Source of the DNA: Massilia yuzhufengensis
Lineage (GTDB): Bacteria > Pseudomonadota > Gammaproteobacteria > Burkholderiales > Burkholderiaceae_D
Assembly: GCF_900112225.1 (NCBI RefSeq)
Contig: NZ_FOLD01000005.1
Span: forward strand, 186,001-250,000
DNA length: 64,000 nucleotides
Direction of reading: 5' to 3'
Shown here: one piece after another, positions 35,291 to 44,426 of the stretch
How positions within the stretch are numbered: the stretch's first letter is position 1
Layout: every line of letters starts with the position of its first letter
Position numbers and translations under genes: made by a program
Notes under the pieces: model-generated
What the model saw: only the letters and a program-made list of their open reading frames with translations
What the model was told of the DNA's origin: nothing
The model's database searches: none

Positions 35291-36202
35291 ATGTCCACGC
35301 CCGACCCCATCGCCATCAAGACCTGGCTGCTCGACCTCCAGTCCCGCATCGTGCTCGCCCTCGAAACCATCGATGGCAAACCCTTCCTGCGCGACACCTG
35401 GGAGCGCCCGGAAGGCGGTGGCGGGATTTCGCGGCTGATCGAAGAAGGCAATGTGTTCGAACGGGGCGGCGTGAATTTCTCGCACGTCACCGGCACCAGC
35501 CTGCCGCCGTCGGCCATGGCCGCGCGGCCGGAACTGGCGGGCCGCGCGTGGGAAGCAATGGGCGTGTCGCTGGTACTGCACCCGCGTAACCCCTACGCGC
35601 CGACGGTGCACATGAACGTGCGCTTTTTCGAAGCGACAGCGGAAGGGAAAGAGCCGGTGTGGTGGTTCGGCGGCGGCATGGACCTGACGCCGTACTACGG
35701 TGTCGAGGCGGACGCGCGCCACTTCCACCGGGTCTGCCACGACGCCCTGGCGCCGTATGGCGAAGACCTGCACCCGCGCTTCAAGAAGTGGTGCGACGAG
35801 TATTTCTACCTGAAGCACCGCAAGGAGCCACGCGGCGTGGGCGGCATCTTCTTCGACGACTTCAACGAAACCGGTTTCGAGCAGTCGTTCGCGATGGTGC
35901 GGGACGTCGGCAATGGCTTCCTCGACGCCTACCTGCCGATCGTGCAGGCGCGCAAGGACCAGGCGTACGGGGAACGCGAACGCGACTTCCAGGCTTACCG
36001 GCGCGGACGCTACGTCGAGTTCAACCTGGTGTGGGACCGCGGCACCCTGTTCGGCCTGCAGTCGGGCGGGCGCACCGAAGCGATCCTGATGTCGATGCCG
36101 CCGATCGTGAAATGGCGCTACGACTGGCACCCGGAAGCGGGCAGCCGGGAGGCGGCGCTGTACAGCGATTTCCTCGTCCACCGGGACTGGCTGGCGCCGT
36201 GA
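35291..36202 (+). CDS. hemF: Oxygen-dependent coproporphyrinogen III oxidase
   Basis: The 303-residue enzyme oxidatively decarboxylates coproporphyrinogen III to protoporphyrinogen IX in heme synthesis. Family signatures are [57 protein letters not shown] and [13 protein letters not shown]; the C-terminal segment has [20 protein letters not shown]. Complete and normal in length. Its TGA overlaps the GTG start of nadD (GTGA). Confidence 0.96.
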   Translation: MSTPDPIAIKTWLLDLQSRIVLALETIDGKPFLRDTWERPEGGGGISRLIEEGNVFERGGVNFSHVTGTSLPPSAMAARPELAGRAWEAMGVSLVLHPRNPYAPTVHMNVRFFEATAEGKEPVWWFGGGMDLTPYYGVEADARHFHRVCHDALAPYGEDLHPRFKKWCDEYFYLKHRKEPRGVGGIFFDDFNETGFEQSFAMVRDVGNGFLDAYLPIVQARKDQAYGERERDFQAYRRGRYVEFNLVWDRGTLFGLQSGGRTEAILMSMPPIVKWRYDWHPEAGSREAALYSDFLVHRDWLAP

Positions 36203-36858
36203 GCCAGTGCATTGCCCTGCTGGGTGGCAGCTTCGACCCGGTGCACAACGGCCACATCGCACTGGCCGCGCTGTTCGCTGACCTGATCAAGCCGGACCAG
36301 CTGCGCATCCTGCCGGCCCGGCCGTGGCAGAAAACCAGCCTGCAGGCGAGCGACGCCCAGCGGGTAGCGATGCTCGAACTGGCCTTTGCCAGGCAGCCGT
36401 TCGAGGTGACCATCGACCTGCAGGAAATCGAACGCGGTAGTGCAACCTATACGGTGGAGACCCTGCGCGGCCTGCGCACGGAACTCGGCCCGGCGGCATC
36501 GATCGTGTTCCTGATGGGCGCCGACCAGCTGCAAAAACTCGACACCTGGCGCGACTGGCATGAGCTGTTCGCGCTGTGCAACCTGGGCGTGGCTGCGCGC
36601 CCCGGGTATGCATTGGACCAGGACCAATTGCCGCCGGCGGTGGCGCAAGAACTCTCGCAGCGGCTGGCGCCGCCTGCGGAAGTGCGCGCCGCCCCGTTCG
36701 GCAAGGTTTGCCTGGCCCATACCCTGGCGGTGGATATTTCCGCCACCCAAGTTAGAAATGCCTTGCGTGCACAAGGGAAAGCGGACGCCGACACAAGCGC
36801 GCGCCTTCCCGCGCAAGTGCTAGACTATATTCAACAACATAACTTATATAAAAGCTAA
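36199..36858 (+). CDS. nadD: Nicotinate-nucleotide adenylyltransferase
   Basis: The gene uses a GTG start at 36199 overlapping the hemF stop; the 219-residue product begins [20 protein letters not shown], with the nucleotidyltransferase motif [11 protein letters not shown] and the C-terminal [11 protein letters not shown] (ISxTxxR) motif. It adenylates nicotinate mononucleotide in NAD synthesis. The last base of its TAA is the A of the rsfS ATG (TAATG), so the two are coupled. Confidence 0.95.
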   Translation: MSQCIALLGGSFDPVHNGHIALAALFADLIKPDQLRILPARPWQKTSLQASDAQRVAMLELAFARQPFEVTIDLQEIERGSATYTVETLRGLRTELGPAASIVFLMGADQLQKLDTWRDWHELFALCNLGVAARPGYALDQDQLPPAVAQELSQRLAPPAEVRAAPFGKVCLAHTLAVDISATQVRNALRAQGKADADTSARLPAQVLDYIQQHNLYKS

Positions 36859-37550
36859 TGGATATCAAGAAACTGCAAACCCTCGTCGTTGACGCCCTCG
36901 AAGACGTCAAGGGACAGGAAATCGTCGTGTTCGACACGGTGCACCTCACCAGCCTGTTCGACCGCATCGCCGTCGTCTCCGGCACCTCCAACCGCCAGAC
37001 CAAGGCGCTGGCTGCGTCGGTGCGCGACAAGGTCAAGGCCGCAGGCGGCGACGTCATCGGCATGGAAGGCGAGGACACCGGTGAATGGGTGCTGGTCGAC
37101 CTGGGCGACATGATCGTCCACATCATGCAGCCGGCCATCCGCCAGTACTACCGCCTGGAAGAAATCTGGGGCGAGAAGCCGGTGAAACTGGGCGCCGCCA
37201 AGCGCAAGTCGACCGCCGAAGCCGAAGCTGCCGAGCCGAAGACCAAGTCCAAGCACCTGGCCGCCACCCAGGAACAACCAGAAGCCAAGCCGATCCGCGA
37301 GCGCAAGCCAGCGGCGGCCAAGAAGGCAAGCACCACGATCGCTGCCAAGAAGCCGGCCGCCAAAAAACCGGCCGCCGCGAAGGCCCCGGTCGGCAAGACC
37401 ATCAAGGTCGCGCCAAGCAAGACCGAGATCGCCGCCGTCGAAGCGACCAAGGCCAAGCCACCGAAGCGCGTGACCAAGGCAGCTGCGGCGCCAGCCGACG
37501 CCGCGCCAGCGAAAAAAGTGATCCGCCGCGTGAAGAAGGCCGACGAGTAA
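36858..37550 (+). CDS. rsfS: Ribosomal silencing factor RsfS with a long Lys/Ala/Pro tail
   Basis: Residues 1 to about 110 are a normal RsfS/Iojap domain (VVFDTVHLTSLFDRIAVVSG, GEWVLVDLGDMIVHIM and YYRLEEIWG). This domain binds uL14 and blocks subunit joining in starvation. Residues about 110-230 form a basic low-complexity extension with histone H1-like repeats (AKKPAAKKPAAAKAP). Typical RsfS proteins are 105-130 residues, so the tail doubles the size; extended versions do occur in some beta-proteobacteria. It could bind RNA or DNA, which is inference. Confidence 0.92.
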   Translation: MDIKKLQTLVVDALEDVKGQEIVVFDTVHLTSLFDRIAVVSGTSNRQTKALAASVRDKVKAAGGDVIGMEGEDTGEWVLVDLGDMIVHIMQPAIRQYYRLEEIWGEKPVKLGAAKRKSTAEAEAAEPKTKSKHLAATQEQPEAKPIRERKPAAAKKASTTIAAKKPAAKKPAAAKAPVGKTIKVAPSKTEIAAVEATKAKPPKRVTKAAAAPADAAPAKKVIRRVKKADE

Positions 37551-37556
37551 GCCTTC

Positions 37557-38027
37557 ATGCAGCTGATCATTGCCGCAGTCGGGCACAAGATGCCGGCCTG
37601 GATCGAATCCGGGTTCGGCGAGTACACGAAGCGCATGCCGCCCGAGCTGCGCATCGTGCTCAAGGAAATCAAGCCGGTCGAGCGCTCCGGCAGCAAGACC
37701 GCCGCCACCGCGATGGCGCTCGAGCGCGAGCGCATCGAAGCGGTGCTGCCGAAAGGCGTGCGCATCATTGCGCTGGACGAGCGCGGCAAGGACCTGACCA
37801 GCGTCGGCCTGTCGCAGATGCTCGAGCAGTGGCAGCAGGACGGGCGCGACACGGCCTTCCTGATCGGCGGCGCCGACGGGCTCGACCCGGAACTCAAGGC
37901 CCGGGCCGAAGGCATGATCCGCATTTCAAGCATGACACTGCCGCACGGAATCGTGCGCGTCATGCTGGCGGAACAGTTGTACCGTGCCTGGTCGATTACC
38001 CAGAACCACCCGTACCACCGCGTCTGA
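37557..38027 (+). CDS. rlmH: 23S rRNA (pseudouridine1915-N3)-methyltransferase
   Basis: The 156-residue SPOUT methyltransferase methylates pseudouridine 1915 in helix 69 of 23S rRNA. It shows [20 protein letters not shown] at the start, [20 protein letters not shown], the SAM-binding trefoil knot, and the C-terminal [20 protein letters not shown]. Complete. It lies 6 bp after rsfS and 5 bp before maf, in the common rsfS-rlmH-maf order. Confidence 0.96.
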   Translation: MQLIIAAVGHKMPAWIESGFGEYTKRMPPELRIVLKEIKPVERSGSKTAATAMALERERIEAVLPKGVRIIALDERGKDLTSVGLSQMLEQWQQDGRDTAFLIGGADGLDPELKARAEGMIRISSMTLPHGIVRVMLAEQLYRAWSITQNHPYHRV

Positions 38028-38032
38028 CTCCG

Positions 38033-38653
38033 ATGAAACACACCGACAAGAAGATCTACCTCGCCTCCAAGAGCCCGCGCAGGCGCGAACTGCTGCGCCA
38101 GGTTGGCGTGGAATTCGAACTGCTGATGCTGCGCAGCGACCCGGCGCGCGGCGGCGAAGACGTCAGCGAAGCCGTGCTGCCGGGCGAAGACCCGCACACC
38201 TACGTGGCGCGGGTGGCGAAGGAAAAAGGCGCCTTCGCCTGGAACATCCTGCAGATGCGGCGCCAGCCCCTGCGCCCCATCCTCACCGCCGACACCACGG
38301 TCACGCTCGACGGCGAGATCCTCGGCAAGCCGACCGACAATGCGGAAGCGGTCGCGATGCTTGAGCGGCTGTCGGGCCGCTCGCACGAGGTGCTGACCTC
38401 GGTGGCGATCCATGCCGAACGCGTGGTCGAGCAGGTCACGCAGGTGTCGACCGTGCGCTTCGCCAAGCTGACGCCGGCGCAGGTAAAGGCCTACTGCGCC
38501 ACGACCGAGCCCTACGACAAGGCCGGCGGCTATGGCATCCAGGGACTGGCTGCGCTGTTCGTCGAGCATATCGAGGGTAGCCACTCGGGGATCATGGGGC
38601 TGCCCTTGTTCGAGACGGCACGCTTGCTGCGCAAGGCTGGCTACAACGTGTAG
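38033..38653 (+). CDS. maf: Maf-like nucleotide pyrophosphatase
   Basis: The 206-residue protein begins MKHTDKKIYLASKSPRRREL, the Maf signature, and carries ILTADTTVTLDGEILGKP and DKAGGYGIQGLAALFVEHIE with the catalytic Asp and Lys/Gln set. Maf proteins hydrolyse non-canonical or methylated nucleoside triphosphates. The stop codon TAG (38651-38653) is part of the palindromic repeat that begins at 38650. Confidence 0.93.
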   Translation: MKHTDKKIYLASKSPRRRELLRQVGVEFELLMLRSDPARGGEDVSEAVLPGEDPHTYVARVAKEKGAFAWNILQMRRQPLRPILTADTTVTLDGEILGKPTDNAEAVAMLERLSGRSHEVLTSVAIHAERVVEQVTQVSTVRFAKLTPAQVKAYCATTEPYDKAGGYGIQGLAALFVEHIEGSHSGIMGLPLFETARLLRKAGYNV

Positions 38654-38758
38654 GGTGGTCGGCTTCGCCGACCGCGCGTTCAGGCTCCGCCAACTCAATC
38701 GCGATCCTTCCATGCCAGCGTGATGCGAACGCGCGGTCGGGAGACCCGGCCACCCTAC
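38650..38758. repeat. Palindromic GTAGGGTGG repeat pair (109 bp) overlapping the maf stop
   Basis: The unit starts GTAGGGTGGTCGGC and ends CCACCCTAC, with inner complementary GCGCGTTC and GAACGCGC. Its second to fourth bases are the TAG stop codon of maf. Confidence 0.85.
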
Positions 38759-38825
38759 GGTTTCGCATTCCGCGCGACCACCCCACCGTGTATCATGGCA
38801 CTCTGAACAATATCGCACGGCAGCC

Positions 38826-40295
38826 ATGAACGAAGACATCCTCATCAACATCACACCCCAGGAAACGCGCGTCGCGCTGGTCCTGCAGGGCGCGGTGCAG
38901 GAGCTCCATATCGAGCGCACCCTGACGCGCGGGTTGGCGGGGAATGTCTACCTCGGCAAGGTCGTGCGCGTGCTGCCCGGCATGCAGTCGGCCTTCATCG
39001 ACATCGGCCTGGAACGCGCCGCCTTCCTGCACGTGGCCGACATCTGGGAAGCGCGCAGCCACGACGGCGCCGCCGCCAGCGCCCCGCCTACCCCCATCGA
39101 AAAGCTGCTGTTCGACGGCCAGGTGATGACCGTGCAGGTCATCAAGGACCCGATCGGCACCAAGGGCGCGCGCCTGTCCACGCAGATCTCGATCGCCGGC
39201 CGCATGCTGGTGTACCTGCCGCAGGACCAGCACATCGGCATCTCGCAGAAAATCGAGAAGGAAGCCGATCGCGACCTGCTGCGCACCCGCCTGCAGAACC
39301 TGCTCCCGAAGGACGAAAAAGGCGGCTACATCGTGCGCACGCAGGCCGAGGACGCGTCCGACGTGGACATCGCCGCCGACGTCGACTACCTGCGCAAGAC
39401 CTGGGGCTCGATCGTGCAGGGTGCGCGTACCCGCCCGCCCACCACCCTGCTCTACCAGGACCTGAACCTGGCCCAGCGCGTGCTGCGCGACTTCGTGCAC
39501 GACGAGACCGCCACCATCCAGGTGGACTCGCGCGAGAATTTCAATATGCTGGTCGAGTTCGCCAAAGTGTACACGCCGAGCGTGCTGGCGCGCCTGCAGC
39601 ACTACACCGGCGAGCGCCCGCTGTTCGACCTGTACGGCGTGGAAGAAGAAATCCTGCGCGCGCTGGGGCGCCGCGTCGACCTGAAAAGCGGCGGCTACCT
39701 GATCGTCGACCAGACCGAGGCGATGACGACCATCGACGTCAACACCGGCGGCTACGTGGGCGGGCGCAATTTCGCCGACACCATCTTCAAGACCAACCTG
39801 GAAGCCGCGCACGCCATCGCGCGCCAGCTGCGCCTGCGCAACCTGGGCGGCATCATCATCCTCGACTTCATCGACATGGAAAACGGCGAGCACCGCAACG
39901 CCGTGCTGGCCGAACTGAAAAAAACCCTGGCGCGCGACCGCACCAAGGTGTCGGTGAGCAGCTTCTCGGCGCTGGGACTGGTCGAGATGACGCGCAAGCG
40001 CACCCGCGAATCGCTGGCCCACATCCTGTGCGAACCCTGCCCCGCCTGCAGCGGCAAGGGGCAAGTCAAAACCTCGCGCACCATCTGCTACGAGATCCTG
40101 CGCGAGCTGCTGCGCGAAGCCAAGCAGTTCAACCCGCGCGAATTCCGCATCGTCGCCGGACAGGAAGTGATCGACCTGTTCCTGGAAGAAGAGTCGCAGC
40201 ACCTGGCCATGCTGGGCGACTTCATCGGCAAGCGCATTTCGCTGCAGGTGGAAAAAGGTTACCACCAGGAACAATACGACGTGATTTTGATGTAA
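38826..40295 (+). CDS. rng: Ribonuclease G
   Basis: The 489-residue endoribonuclease matures the 16S rRNA 5' end. The N-terminus MNEDILINITPQETRVALV and S1-domain region (NVYLGKVVRVLPGMQSAFID) are typical, as are GARLSTQISIAGRMLVYLP, the DNase I-like catalytic part TTIDVNTGGYVGG and IIILDFIDM, and the zinc-link CEPCPACSGKG. It lacks the long RNase E C-terminus, which distinguishes RNase G. Complete. Confidence 0.95.
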   Translation: MNEDILINITPQETRVALVLQGAVQELHIERTLTRGLAGNVYLGKVVRVLPGMQSAFIDIGLERAAFLHVADIWEARSHDGAAASAPPTPIEKLLFDGQVMTVQVIKDPIGTKGARLSTQISIAGRMLVYLPQDQHIGISQKIEKEADRDLLRTRLQNLLPKDEKGGYIVRTQAEDASDVDIAADVDYLRKTWGSIVQGARTRPPTTLLYQDLNLAQRVLRDFVHDETATIQVDSRENFNMLVEFAKVYTPSVLARLQHYTGERPLFDLYGVEEEILRALGRRVDLKSGGYLIVDQTEAMTTIDVNTGGYVGGRNFADTIFKTNLEAAHAIARQLRLRNLGGIIILDFIDMENGEHRNAVLAELKKTLARDRTKVSVSSFSALGLVEMTRKRTRESLAHILCEPCPACSGKGQVKTSRTICYEILRELLREAKQFNPREFRIVAGQEVIDLFLEEESQHLAMLGDFIGKRISLQVEKGYHQEQYDVILM

Positions 40296-40710
40296 GCAGA
40301 AACCGATCGATAACCGAATAGTGACGCACCGTCGTGCCGCGATCAACGTTGCGGTTGCGCCAGAATGGTCATTGCTGACAATGTCAGCCTCCGGGCCTGC
40401 CCGGATCACGCTCGACTGTACCACCATGAAAAAATAAATCTTTTAAAACAATGACTTACATGTCATATGCGATGCGATTATACGGGCGATAGGCCTCGAG
40501 AACGACGACGTCATCTGATCCAGGCGCAGCCTGGCCCGCTTGCGAACCTTTGCGCCACCAGGCACTCTAACGCGCGAGACAGACAGCGTTTGGCGTTGCG
40601 AGAATGCCTATCACGCTCGCCTTTTTTCATTAGGTCTTGACTCGTCAGCATAAAGAATCCAGCATCTGGCAACAGCGCCTTATTCTTCCCTTACCATTGC
40701 GGGGGTCGGC
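40296..40710. other. 415-bp gap without protein gene; possible promoter and weak terminator
   Basis: No convincing ORF is present. The gap contains an AT-rich patch near 40430-40490 with an ATGAC/GTCAT inverted repeat and a TTATAC -10-like element. Near 40597-40625 a GCGAG/CTCGC hairpin is followed by CTTTTTT. Together they could bound a small RNA of about 120-130 nt on the + strand, or simply a promoter and terminator for the neighbours. The evidence is weak. Confidence 0.3.
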
Positions 40711-40722
40711 TTGGTTTCTGAC

Positions 40723-41622
40723 ATGCAAACAACACCCACGGCCCAGCCCATCGAGGCGCGGGGCCGGCGTCGCTTCCGTTCCCACTACGGCAAGGACGCA
40801 TTGCCGCTCCAGGCCGACAGTGCGGAACTCGAGGTGGCCGTGCAGGCACTCACCAGGGACCAAATGCTGGTCAACCAGGCCCTGGTCGAAAAAATCCTTG
40901 CCTGCGAACGCGCCGAGCTTGCCTTGCGCGAGTCCGAGCAAAAGCTGCACGAGCTGCTGGCGCACCAGCGCGCCAACCGCGAAGCCGAGCGCAAGCGCAT
41001 CGCCTGCGAAATCCACGATTCCCTCGGACAGAACCTGCTGGCGCTGCGCATCGACATCGTCATGCTGTACCAGCACACCGCCACCCGCCACGGTCGCCTG
41101 CACGACTGGGTCGGCGCCGCCCTCGACAACGTCGATACCACGCTGCGCACCGTCAAGCAGCTGATGGGCGAGCTGCGCCCGGCCGGCCTGGAGCTGGGCC
41201 TGCTGGCCACGCTCGACATGGAAGTACGCAAGTTCACGCGCGCCAGCAGCATCGCCTGCCGGCTCGACGCGGAGCAGGAAGTGGAAAACATGGCGCCGGA
41301 CGAAGACATTGCGCTGACCGTCTGCCGGGTGCTGCAGGAATGCCTGAACAACGTATTCCGCCACTCGCTGGCCAGCCGCGTCGGCGTGCGGCTCGGGCTG
41401 CGCGAAGGCGTGCTCGAGATGACGGTGACCGACAACGGCATCGGCTTCGACACGGCCGCGCCACGCAAGTCGAGCAGCTACGGCCTGCTCGGCCTGCACG
41501 AGCGGCTGGGAGAACTGGGCGGCGAACTGCATGTCGCAAGCGACCGGGCGCACGGCACCAAGGTAACGATGCGCCTGCCGCTGCTGGTGTCGAGCGCACA
41601 GGCGCCCCCGACGCTCCCCTGA
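40723..41622 (+). CDS. Soluble sensor histidine kinase, NarL/UhpB type (HisKA_3)
   Basis: The 299-residue protein (a TTG at 40711 behind GGGGGT would add four residues) has no membrane segment or obvious sensor domain. It has a coiled coil (about 45-90), the HisKA_3 box ERKRIACEIHDSLGQN with phospho-His H98, and an HATPase_c domain with QECLNNVFRHS (N), DNGIGFD (G1) and YGLLGLHERL (G2). Such kinases pair with NarL-type regulators; none is encoded here. The next genes are a small helical protein and a KaiC-like ATPase, so input may come by protein contact. Confidence 0.88.
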   Translation: MQTTPTAQPIEARGRRRFRSHYGKDALPLQADSAELEVAVQALTRDQMLVNQALVEKILACERAELALRESEQKLHELLAHQRANREAERKRIACEIHDSLGQNLLALRIDIVMLYQHTATRHGRLHDWVGAALDNVDTTLRTVKQLMGELRPAGLELGLLATLDMEVRKFTRASSIACRLDAEQEVENMAPDEDIALTVCRVLQECLNNVFRHSLASRVGVRLGLREGVLEMTVTDNGIGFDTAAPRKSSSYGLLGLHERLGELGGELHVASDRAHGTKVTMRLPLLVSSAQAPPTLP

Positions 41623-41714
41623 TCGGATAGAATCATGCACTAATACCATCACTCATCCGGACCGGAACGGCATGCTGAATCGTCGACGGGCCACAGCAGC
41701 CCTGCCCGAATGCC

Positions 41715-42119
41715 ATGCCGATACCGAATGAGCTGCTTGCCACGATCACCGAACGCCTGAGCCCTGGCGGCACGCCGGGCACGGCGGCCGACGCGGTACG
41801 TGCCTGGAACAGGGTGTTTGCAAAATTCAGTCCCCTGCTCGGGCCCCTGAGCACGCAATTGCTGTTCGTCCGCACCCTGTCCGAGCACGCCGGCAGTTTT
41901 TCCTGGCTGTCGCACTGCGCCACGCCCGACAAGTCGGGCGACGCCTTCGGGGCCTTCACGCTATGCCTCGACACCCGGGCGCCGGAAGAGATCGTGGCGG
42001 CCAACCAGGTACTGCTGGCGACCTACATCGCCGAACTGTCCGCCCTGATCGGTGACCGCCTGGTGATACAGTTCCTGCGTGCGGCCTTCATGCCCGGCGC
42101 GGACATCAAGAAACCATAG
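41715..42119 (+). CDS. Small helical protein of unknown function in the kinase/KaiC cassette
   Basis: The 134-residue protein is soluble and mainly alpha-helical: AWNRVFAKFSPLLGPLSTQL, LLFVRTLSEHAGSFSWL and VLLATYIAELSALIGDRLV stand out. It has no Cys-rich or catalytic motif. It is not KaiB: the thioredoxin-like KaiB sequence pattern is absent. It ends 12 bp before the KaiC-like gene, which has its own AGGAG, so the two are cotranscribed. It may be an adaptor between kinase and ATPase; this is inference from context only. Confidence 0.7.
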   Translation: MPIPNELLATITERLSPGGTPGTAADAVRAWNRVFAKFSPLLGPLSTQLLFVRTLSEHAGSFSWLSHCATPDKSGDAFGAFTLCLDTRAPEEIVAANQVLLATYIAELSALIGDRLVIQFLRAAFMPGADIKKP

Positions 42120-42131
42120 GAGAATTGCGGC

Positions 42132-43598
42132 ATGACCGACCAACTTGAGCTGGGCCAGCTGCGTACAGGCATCCCAGGACTCGACACCATCCTCGGCGGC
42201 GGGCTGCCCGAGCTGTCGTTCAACATTATCGGCGGCACCCCCGGCAGCGGCAAGACCACCTTCGCCCAGCAGGTCATGTTCGGGCTGGCCCGCCCTGGCC
42301 GCAAGGCGCTGTTCTTCACCGCCATGGGCGAGCCGCCGGTCAAGATGCTGCGCTACCAGCAGCAGTTCAGCTTCTTCGATTTCGACAAGGTCGGCGACTC
42401 GGTCCATTTCATCAGCCTCGCGCCCCAGGTCGAACTGGGCGACTACGACGTCGTGCTGGCCCAGATCCTGGAACAAGTGCGCGCCCACCAGCCGGCCCTG
42501 GTGTTCATCGATTCCTTCCGCTCCTTCATCGAAGGCGCGCGCGGCGACAACCAGGAAACGGCGGCCCTGCAGACCTTCGTCCAGCACCTGGTGGCCCACA
42601 TGACCACCTGGAAAGCCACCAGCTTCCTGATCGGCGAATACACTTCCAGCGAAGCGCACCAGAACCCCATCTTCACCGTGGCCGACGGCATCTTCTGGCT
42701 CAATCAGGTGGTGCAGCGCAATGCGATGTCGCGCAAGCTCCAGATCGTCAAGATCCGCGGCCAGAAGCAGCGCCCCGGCCTGCACGCCTTCCGCATCGAC
42801 AAGGGCGGCATCGAGGTGTTCCCGCGCGTGCTGCCAGCGCCCGAGCCGGTCGGCGCCGAGCCACCGATGCATATGCCGCCGGCGCGCCTGTCGACTGGCG
42901 TGCCGGTGCTCGACGAGATGATGGGCGGCGGCATCCCCTCAGGCTATTCCGTGCTGGTGGTGGGCCCGACCGGCTCGGGCAAGACCATCCTGGCCACCGA
43001 GTTCCTGGGAGCCGGCGCAGCAAAGGGCGAGGCCGGGGTCGTGGCCCTGTTCGAGCGCAGCCCGAGCCAGCTGATGAACGAGAAGCTCGACCGGCTGGTG
43101 CGCGCCGGCCAGGTTGGCCTGATGAGCGTACGCGCGCTCGACCTCTCGGTCGACGAGATGCTGCACGAACTGCTCGGCATGATCGATGCGAAGGGCGCCA
43201 CCCGCGTGGTGCTCGATTCGCTGTCGGGCTTCGAGATGGCCATGTCGCCCGAATACCGCGAGGATTTCCGCGAGTCGCTGTACCGCATGACCACCGTGCT
43301 CGCCGCCAAGGGCGTCACGGTGATGATGACGAGCGAACTGGAAGACCGCTTCGGCGAACTGCGCTTCAGCCCCTACGGCAGCGGGGTGCTGGTGGACGCC
43401 GTGATCATGCAGCGCTATGTGGAATCGCAGTGCGAACTGCACACCCTGATCTCGGTGATCAAGGTCCGCGGAAGCAAGCACAGCCGGCAGATCCGCCGCT
43501 TCGAAGTCACCGACGCCGGCATCGCCATCGGCGACGGCCCGGCGCCCTTCGACAATGTGTTGCGCGGCAGCGCGCAGCCACGCGAAGCGTCGGATTAA
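42132..43598 (+). CDS. Double-domain KaiC-like RecA-fold ATPase
   Basis: The 488-residue protein has two KaiC domains. CI has Walker A GTPGSGKTT (35-43) and Walker B ALVFIDSF; CII has GPTGSGKT (278-285) and RVVLDSLSGF. The catalytic Glu pair of clock KaiC is only half kept by eye (CI AMGEPP, CII LFERSP). At the CII phosphorylation site the Ser-Thr pair seems replaced (PYGSGVLVDAV). CII ends IKVRGSKHSRQIRRFEV, the KaiC-type C-terminal motif. It is therefore a KaiC-family signalling ATPase rather than a clock protein. It ends on a TTAA shared with the convergent tupA stop. Confidence 0.88.
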   Translation: MTDQLELGQLRTGIPGLDTILGGGLPELSFNIIGGTPGSGKTTFAQQVMFGLARPGRKALFFTAMGEPPVKMLRYQQQFSFFDFDKVGDSVHFISLAPQVELGDYDVVLAQILEQVRAHQPALVFIDSFRSFIEGARGDNQETAALQTFVQHLVAHMTTWKATSFLIGEYTSSEAHQNPIFTVADGIFWLNQVVQRNAMSRKLQIVKIRGQKQRPGLHAFRIDKGGIEVFPRVLPAPEPVGAEPPMHMPPARLSTGVPVLDEMMGGGIPSGYSVLVVGPTGSGKTILATEFLGAGAAKGEAGVVALFERSPSQLMNEKLDRLVRAGQVGLMSVRALDLSVDEMLHELLGMIDAKGATRVVLDSLSGFEMAMSPEYREDFRESLYRMTTVLAAKGVTVMMTSELEDRFGELRFSPYGSGVLVDAVIMQRYVESQCELHTLISVIKVRGSKHSRQIRRFEVTDAGIAIGDGPAPFDNVLRGSAQPREASD

Positions 43599-44401
43599 CG
43601 CGCCGCTTGCGGGAAGAACAGCTGCTCGCCTTCCGGCCGGAAGGCGGCGATCCTGGCCTGTCCTTCGCTTGACGTGATCCACTCGATGAGCTGCTTCGCG
43701 CCCTGGTAGTTCACGCCCTTGTGCTTCGCCGGATTGACCGCGATGATCCCGTAGGGATTGAACATGCGCTGGTCGCCCTCGACCAGGATGGCCAGGCCGG
43801 TCTTGGCCTTGTAGGCGCCGTAGGTGGCGCGGTCGGTCAGGGTGTAGGCCCGCATCTCGGCCGCCATGTTGAGCACTTCTCCCATGCCCAGGCCCGCCGA
43901 GATGTAGCTGGCGCCGGCCGGTTTGCTGCCCGCCTGCTGCCAGTAGCCCTTCTCCATCACGTCGGTACCGGAATTGTCGCCGCGCGAGATGAACTTCACG
44001 CCGCTGCCCGCGATCTTCTGGAAGGCGGCGATCACGTCCTTGCCGCCCTTGATGCCGGCCGGGTCGCCCGCCGGGCCCACCACGATGAAGTCGTTGTACA
44101 TCACGTCGCGCCGGTCCACGCCCCAGCCCTCCGCCACGAACTTGTCTTCCAGCGTGCGCGCATGCACCAGGGTCACGTCGACGTCGCCGTTCTTGCCCAG
44201 TTCCAGCGCCTTGCCGGTGCCGACCGGGATCACGTGCACCTTGGTGCCGGTCCTGGCTTCGAAGGCCGGCAGCAGCACCTTCAGCAGGCCGGAATTTTCG
44301 GTGCTGGTGGTGGTGGACAAGCGGATGACGCCTTGCGCCTGCGCCAGCGGGGTGGCCAGGACGGCGCCGAGCAGCAGGATCGAGAAGGTGCGGCGTTGCA
44401 T
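43595..44401 (-). CDS. tupA: Tungstate ABC transporter, substrate-binding protein (TupA-like)
   Basis: The 268-residue protein has a signal peptide (MQRRTFSILLLGAVLATPLA) and the TupA signature LSTTTSTENSGLL, followed by VIPVGTGKALELGKNGDVDV, HARTLEDKFVAEGWG and ISRGDNSGTDVMEKGYW. TupA binds tungstate with very high selectivity over molybdate. It is the last gene of the formate operon. A molybdate role cannot be excluded by sequence alone, but TTTSTENSGLL separates Tup proteins from ModA. Confidence 0.88.
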   Translation of the reverse strand: MQRRTFSILLLGAVLATPLAQAQGVIRLSTTTSTENSGLLKVLLPAFEARTGTKVHVIPVGTGKALELGKNGDVDVTLVHARTLEDKFVAEGWGVDRRDVMYNDFIVVGPAGDPAGIKGGKDVIAAFQKIAGSGVKFISRGDNSGTDVMEKGYWQQAGSKPAGASYISAGLGMGEVLNMAAEMRAYTLTDRATYGAYKAKTGLAILVEGDQRMFNPYGIIAVNPAKHKGVNYQGAKQLIEWITSSEGQARIAAFRPEGEQLFFPQAAR

Positions 44402-44426
44402 GGTGTGCTCCTTGGGTGGGTGGGAA

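Noticed and set aside
41715-42119. Possible kaiB next to the KaiC-like gene
   Set aside because: The protein is all-helical with no KaiB thioredoxin-like motifs, and is 30 residues longer.
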